Positions 7,148 to 9,191 of a stretch of 9,191 nt of DNA are shown here, in pieces. This DNA is from an uncultured Actinomycetes bacterium. Lineage in GTDB: Bacteria; Actinomycetota; Actinomycetes; Nanopelagicales; Nanopelagicaceae. A program made the position numbers and the translations under genes. Numbering within the stretch: position 1 is the stretch's first letter; every line of letters starts with the position of its first letter. The stretch lies in assembly GCA_903865885.1 (NCBI GenBank), contig CAIPLJ010000162.1, forward strand, positions 1 through 9,191. The letters run 5' to 3'. The notes under the pieces are model-generated. The model saw only the letters and a program-made list of their open reading frames with translations, did not search any database and was not told the DNA's origin.

Positions 7148-7262
7148 TTTTCCCTCTGAGCGTGAGGTAAACTTTCCACCGCGCCGCCAAGCGCAGATAA
7201 GGCTCGATCGAAAGGTCGGACCCAGATATTTGAGATAGTCATCGAAAATATCTGAAGAATAT
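7148..7262 (+). other. Intergenic gap between gltX and tRNA-Gln with inverted repeat
   Basis: No convincing gene is present. A perfect 9-bp inverted repeat has arms CAGATATTT (7223-7231) and AAATATCTG (7246-7254) around a 14-base loop. A weaker CCTC/GAGG hairpin follows the gltX stop at about 7154-7168. Neither is followed by a T-run. TAAACT (7168-7173) fits TANNNT and could drive the tRNAs, but no -35 partner is seen. Confidence 0.4.
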
Positions 7263-7334
7263 TGGGGTATGGGGTAATTGGCAGCCCTGCTGATTCTGGT
7301 TCAGTAAGTCTAGGTTCGAGTCCTGGTACCCCAG
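7263..7334 (+). tRNA. tRNA-Gln, anticodon CUG
   Basis: A full cloverleaf can be folded. The acceptor stem is TGGGGTA (7263-7269) with TACCCCA (7327-7333). The D arm is 7272-7287. The anticodon stem GCTGA/TCAGT has loop TTCTGGT, placing the anticodon CTG at 7296-7298, which reads CAG. The T arm has loop TTCGAGT (7315-7321). The discriminator is G at 7334. The U1-A72 pair and G73 are typical of tRNA-Gln. CCA is not encoded (the next bases are CGC), so it must be added after transcription. The gene lies 115 bases after gltX and 64 before tRNA-Glu. Confidence 0.95.
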
Positions 7335-7398
7335 CGCAGTAAATAGCAGGACCGCACTACTACAACTGAATATGTTCGTCCTAGTTTTACAAATGCAC

Positions 7399-7474
7399 GG
7401 CCCCGTCGTCTAGCGGCCTAGGACTCTGGCTTCTCAAGTCAGCTACGAGGGTTCGAATCCCTTCGGGGCTACCA
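7399..7474 (+). tRNA. tRNA-Glu, anticodon CUC
   Basis: A cloverleaf folds fully. The acceptor stem is GGCCCCG (7399-7405) with CGGGGCT (7464-7470), including a G1-U72 pair. The D arm is 7408-7424. The anticodon stem CTGGC/GTCAG carries loop TTCTCAA with the anticodon CTC at 7433-7435, which reads GAG. The T arm GAGGG/CCCTT has loop TTCGAAT (7452-7458). The discriminator is A at 7471, and CCA is encoded at 7472-7474, unlike the neighbouring tRNA-Gln. The gltX-tRNA-Gln-tRNA-Glu grouping is also known from mycobacteria. Confidence 0.95.
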
Positions 7475-7477
7475 CCT

Positions 7478-7499
7478 GATGTAACTTCATTGTTACATC
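7478..7499 (+). repeat. Perfect 8-bp inverted repeat after tRNA-Glu
   Basis: The arms GATGTAAC (7478-7485) and GTTACATC (7492-7499) flank a 6-base spacer. It begins three bases after the encoded CCA of tRNA-Glu and lies 42-63 bases before the amidase ATG. As RNA it could be the tRNA unit's terminator, although no T-run follows. As DNA it has the size and symmetry of an operator for the amidase promoter. The sequence does not decide between these. Confidence 0.6.
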
Positions 7500-7528
7500 T
7501 ATCTACTGAAATTAATTGATTGTCCTGA

Positions 7529-7534
7529 TAGTTT
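7529..7534 (+). promoter_or_regulatory. Leaderless -10 element for the amidase gene
   Basis: TAGTTT (TANNNT) lies exactly at -12 to -7 relative to the A of ATG 7541, the same spacing as before the FAH gene. No Shine-Dalgarno lies upstream of the ATG. No clear -35 is visible at 16-18 bases upstream. Confidence 0.42.
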
Positions 7535-7540
7535 TTCGTC

Positions 7541-8470
7541 ATGAATACGCCAACAGTCAAGATTTCGAAAGATCAACATATCTGGAAATACGAAGCAGAT
7601 ATGAAACCAGTTGTTTCAGTAAATCCCGGAACCGTAATTGAAATCGAAACATGGGATTGCTTCACAGGCCAGATACAGAGCCAAGAAGACACCCTGCTCT
7701 CTCTTGATATGAATCGCGTAAATAGTGCTACAGGACCGATCGAAGTTATCGGCGCAGAACCCGGTGATTCTCTCTCAGTAACCTTGATTGATATTCAGCC
7801 TGGCCATAAAGGTTCAGCAATGGTGATTCCTGAATGGGGTCAATTAATTGAAAAGACCCAAGCGCCACAAACTCGAATCTTTAGCGTGAACGATGGAATC
7901 ATCACAATGGAATCTAACGGAGTCACATTTCCAACACGCCCTATGTTTGGCGTGATTGGCGTTGCACCTGCAAAGGGTGAATTTGGAACTTTCTTTGCAG
8001 ACCGCCATGGTGGAAATATGGATGATCATCTCAATGGAATTGGTGCAACAGTTCACCTTCCTGTATTCCAGCCAGGTGGAATGCTTGCAATCGGCGATAT
8101 GCATGCATCGATGGGCGATGGAGAAATATCTGGAACCGGTGTCGAAATCGGTGGCAAGGGAATTATCAAAGTTGATCTCATAAAAGGTAATGCTGGCGGA
8201 TGGCCAATTACTGAGTTGAAAGATTCTTGGGTGACACATGGAACCGCAAGATTTATAGAAGAGGCCCTCAAGATTGCTTGTGAAGAGGCGGCAAAACTCC
8301 TCGTCGATGAATGGGGCTTTACCATCGAAGATGCATATATTTTCTTATCTGTAGCTGGTGATTTGGGTATTGCTCAAAATATTCACCCATTCCCAAATGG
8401 CTTTGCGGTAGCAAAGATGCGTGTACCTAAGCTTTCGCGCACACCTCACCCCTTTAAAGTGCAGAAATAA
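7541..8470 (+). CDS. Acetamidase/formamidase family protein
   Basis: An FmdA/AmdA-family amidohydrolase, whose known members hydrolyse short amides such as formamide or acetamide to ammonia and the acid. The 309 residues match the usual bacterial length. Family motifs include the N-terminal KPVVSVNPGTVIEIETWDC (22-40), SVTLIDIQPGHKG (79-91), PTRPMFGVIGVAP (131-143), DRHGGNMD (154-161) and the hallmark GGMLAIGDMHASMGDGEISG (179-198, ending before TGVE). DLGIAQN (274-280) lies near the C terminus. The conserved Asp and His residues of these motifs are the likely metal-binding and catalytic centre. No signal peptide is seen, so it acts in the cytosol. The ATG is preceded by a -10-like hexamer at leaderless spacing. 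A permease gene follows 107 bases later, which suggests uptake and breakdown of an amide or related nitrogen source. Confidence 0.9.
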   Translation: MNTPTVKISKDQHIWKYEADMKPVVSVNPGTVIEIETWDCFTGQIQSQEDTLLSLDMNRVNSATGPIEVIGAEPGDSLSVTLIDIQPGHKGSAMVIPEWGQLIEKTQAPQTRIFSVNDGIITMESNGVTFPTRPMFGVIGVAPAKGEFGTFFADRHGGNMDDHLNGIGATVHLPVFQPGGMLAIGDMHASMGDGEISGTGVEIGGKGIIKVDLIKGNAGGWPITELKDSWVTHGTARFIEEALKIACEEAAKLLVDEWGFTIEDAYIFLSVAGDLGIAQNIHPFPNGFAVAKMRVPKLSRTPHPFKVQK

Positions 8471-8577
8471 TTTATAAAATAGTCTCAGAATTACCTGCGG
8501 GTAACATATTTCACAGGGGAAACTTTGTATGTTGAAAATGTGGGACCTTCCACTTATGAACTACAAGGAGAATATCT
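8471..8577 (+). promoter_or_regulatory. Leader and promoter region of the permease gene
   Basis: The best promoter candidate is TTTAAA (8453-8458), 16 bases, then TAAAAT (8475-8480), giving a leader of about 90 bases. That leader contains an inverted repeat TTACC (8491-8495)/GGTAA (8500-8504) with loop TGCG. It also has a small hairpin GTGG (8540-8543)/CCAC (8550-8553). A second candidate, TTGAAA (8532-8537), 17 bases, TATGAA (8555-8560), would start transcription inside the ribosome-binding site and is less likely. The AAGGAG at 8565-8570 is the permease Shine-Dalgarno. I recognise no known riboswitch class. Confidence 0.4.
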
Positions 8578-9191
8578 GTGGCTCAACTAGAACGTAATGC
8601 CGTTGGATTGCGCGAAGTCGTATTCCAATCAATCTGTTCCATGGCACCAGGTGCCGCAATTGCAGCATCGATTCCATTTGGATCACCTCTTGCAGGCGGT
8701 GCACTTCCGCTCGCTGTGATCTTCGCATTCTTCGGAATCTTCTTCACCGCATCAAGTATCGGACAGCTCGCAGCTCATATTCCTTCAGCAGGATCGGTAG
8801 CTACCTATAGCGCAGTTGGACTGCGTCCATGGGTCGGCTTCCTTGTTGGCTGGGCTTATGCAGCAGTTGAAATCTTGATCGTGCCACTTGTGATGTTGCA
8901 ACTTGGTTACACCATCGCTGGTGAGTGGAATGCAGAACAATCTTCGTTCTCAATCAACAACTGGTGGATCTTTACTGTTATAGGAACTCTGCTCGTAGGC
9001 GGAATCGTCTATAAGGGCGTTCGCTCATCTGCACGTACCGGAGTTATCCTCGGTGCGATTGAAATCGGTGTATTCCTTATTGTTGGAATCATTCTTGTCA
9101 TTAAAGCTGGTAGCCACAATGACCTCGCAGTGTTCTCGCCACATTATGCAAATGCCAAGGGCTTCGAAGGTTGGTCAGGCGTCATTGCAGG
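8578..9191 (+). CDS. APC-superfamily amino acid permease, N-terminal part
   Basis: An open frame from GTG 8578 runs past the window end (204 full codons). AAGGAG (8565-8570) lies seven bases upstream, the strongest Shine-Dalgarno in the window, which fixes the GTG start. The protein begins with a short cytosolic tail and VVFQSICSMAPGAAIAAS (14-31), the broken first helix typical of APC transporters. Hydrophobic segments follow at about 42-62, 84-113, 130-148 and 153-176. GQLAAHIPSAGSVATYS (62-78) matches the loop and helix 3 start of actinobacterial amino acid permeases. It is an inner-membrane secondary transporter. The substrate cannot be assigned; the adjacent amidase gene hints at an amide, amino acid or amine. 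The C-terminal half is outside the window. Confidence 0.88.
   Translation, partial: MAQLERNAVGLREVVFQSICSMAPGAAIAASIPFGSPLAGGALPLAVIFAFFGIFFTASSIGQLAAHIPSAGSVATYSAVGLRPWVGFLVGWAYAAVEILIVPLVMLQLGYTIAGEWNAEQSSFSINNWWIFTVIGTLLVGGIVYKGVRSSARTGVILGAIEIGVFLIVGIILVIKAGSHNDLAVFSPHYANAKGFEGWSGVIA

Noticed and set aside
6793..7242. A 149-codon open frame on the minus strand covering the 3' end of gltX and part of the following gap.
   Set aside because: Most of it is antisense to the well-supported gltX, its Ser-rich product resembles no family I know, and it has no ribosome-binding site or promoter that I can see. It is most likely a codon-bias shadow.
7844..8239. A 131-codon minus-strand frame with many Cys and His codons inside the amidase gene.
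   Set aside because: The Cys/His richness comes from reading the complement of the amidase codons. The forward protein is a clear family match and the reverse one is not.
8540..8553. TGGGACC in the permease leader, recalling the T-box antiterminator core.
   Set aside because: The rest of the T-box consensus (ACCGCG after the GG), the specifier stem and a terminator are absent, and the piece is better explained as part of a small GTGG/CCAC hairpin.
1..9191. A search for insertion sequences, CRISPR arrays, phage genes, toxin-antitoxin pairs or other defence systems.
   Set aside because: No transposase, integrase, direct-repeat array or small gene pair of that kind is visible; all frames are accounted for by housekeeping or metabolic genes.

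Overview
The window looks like chromosome from a low-to-moderate-GC actinobacterium. The best guess is a freshwater acI / Nanopelagicales type such as 'Candidatus Planktophila'. This rests on the actinobacterial gene order hrcA-dnaJ2-rsmE-phoH-ybeY-CBS protein-cytidine-deaminase-like gene, on actinobacterial-style protein sequences, on a base composition well below that of most actinobacteria, and on very tight packing. The genus is inference. Every gene I accept is on the + strand.

Region 1 (1-4872) is a stress, translation and ribosome-maturation operon. It runs from the 3' end of hrcA (heat-shock repressor) through dnaJ (type I co-chaperone), rsmE (16S rRNA m3U methyltransferase), phoH-like ATPase, ybeY (rRNA-processing endonuclease) and a CorC-like CBS protein to a small cytidine-deaminase-fold protein. 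Most junctions are stop/start overlaps (TAATG three times, and an 8-base overlap). The exception is rsmE-phoH, where two adjacent hairpins sit at the end of rsmE and a possible -10 element precedes phoH. The CBS protein lacks the membrane DUF21 domain usual for actinobacterial homologues. The deaminase-like protein has lost the family's zinc ligands. era, which usually follows, is absent.

Region 2 (4873-7147) is a two-gene unit: a fumarylacetoacetate-hydrolase (FAH) family enzyme overlapping gltX (glutamyl-tRNA synthetase) by ATGA. A -10-like hexamer lies exactly at -12 to -7 from the FAH ATG, which suggests leaderless transcription.

Region 3 (7148-7540) holds tRNA-Gln(CUG) and tRNA-Glu(CUC), both substrates expected for this GluRS if the organism uses the indirect Gln-tRNA pathway. 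It also holds several inverted repeats, including a perfect 8-bp-arm repeat just after tRNA-Glu.

Region 4 (7541-9191) holds an acetamidase/formamidase-family gene, apparently leaderless, then a 107-bp leader and the start of an APC-superfamily permease. The permease has a strong Shine-Dalgarno and runs off the window end. Amide hydrolysis next to an amino-acid-type transporter suggests organic-nitrogen scavenging, but substrates cannot be read from sequence.

I see no mobile element, CRISPR array, phage gene or clearly novel multi-gene system. The items most worth following are the DUF21-less CBS protein, the zinc-less deaminase-like protein, the missing era with two operon blocks joined at about 4873, the leaderless-promoter pattern, and the inverted repeat between tRNA-Glu and the amidase.
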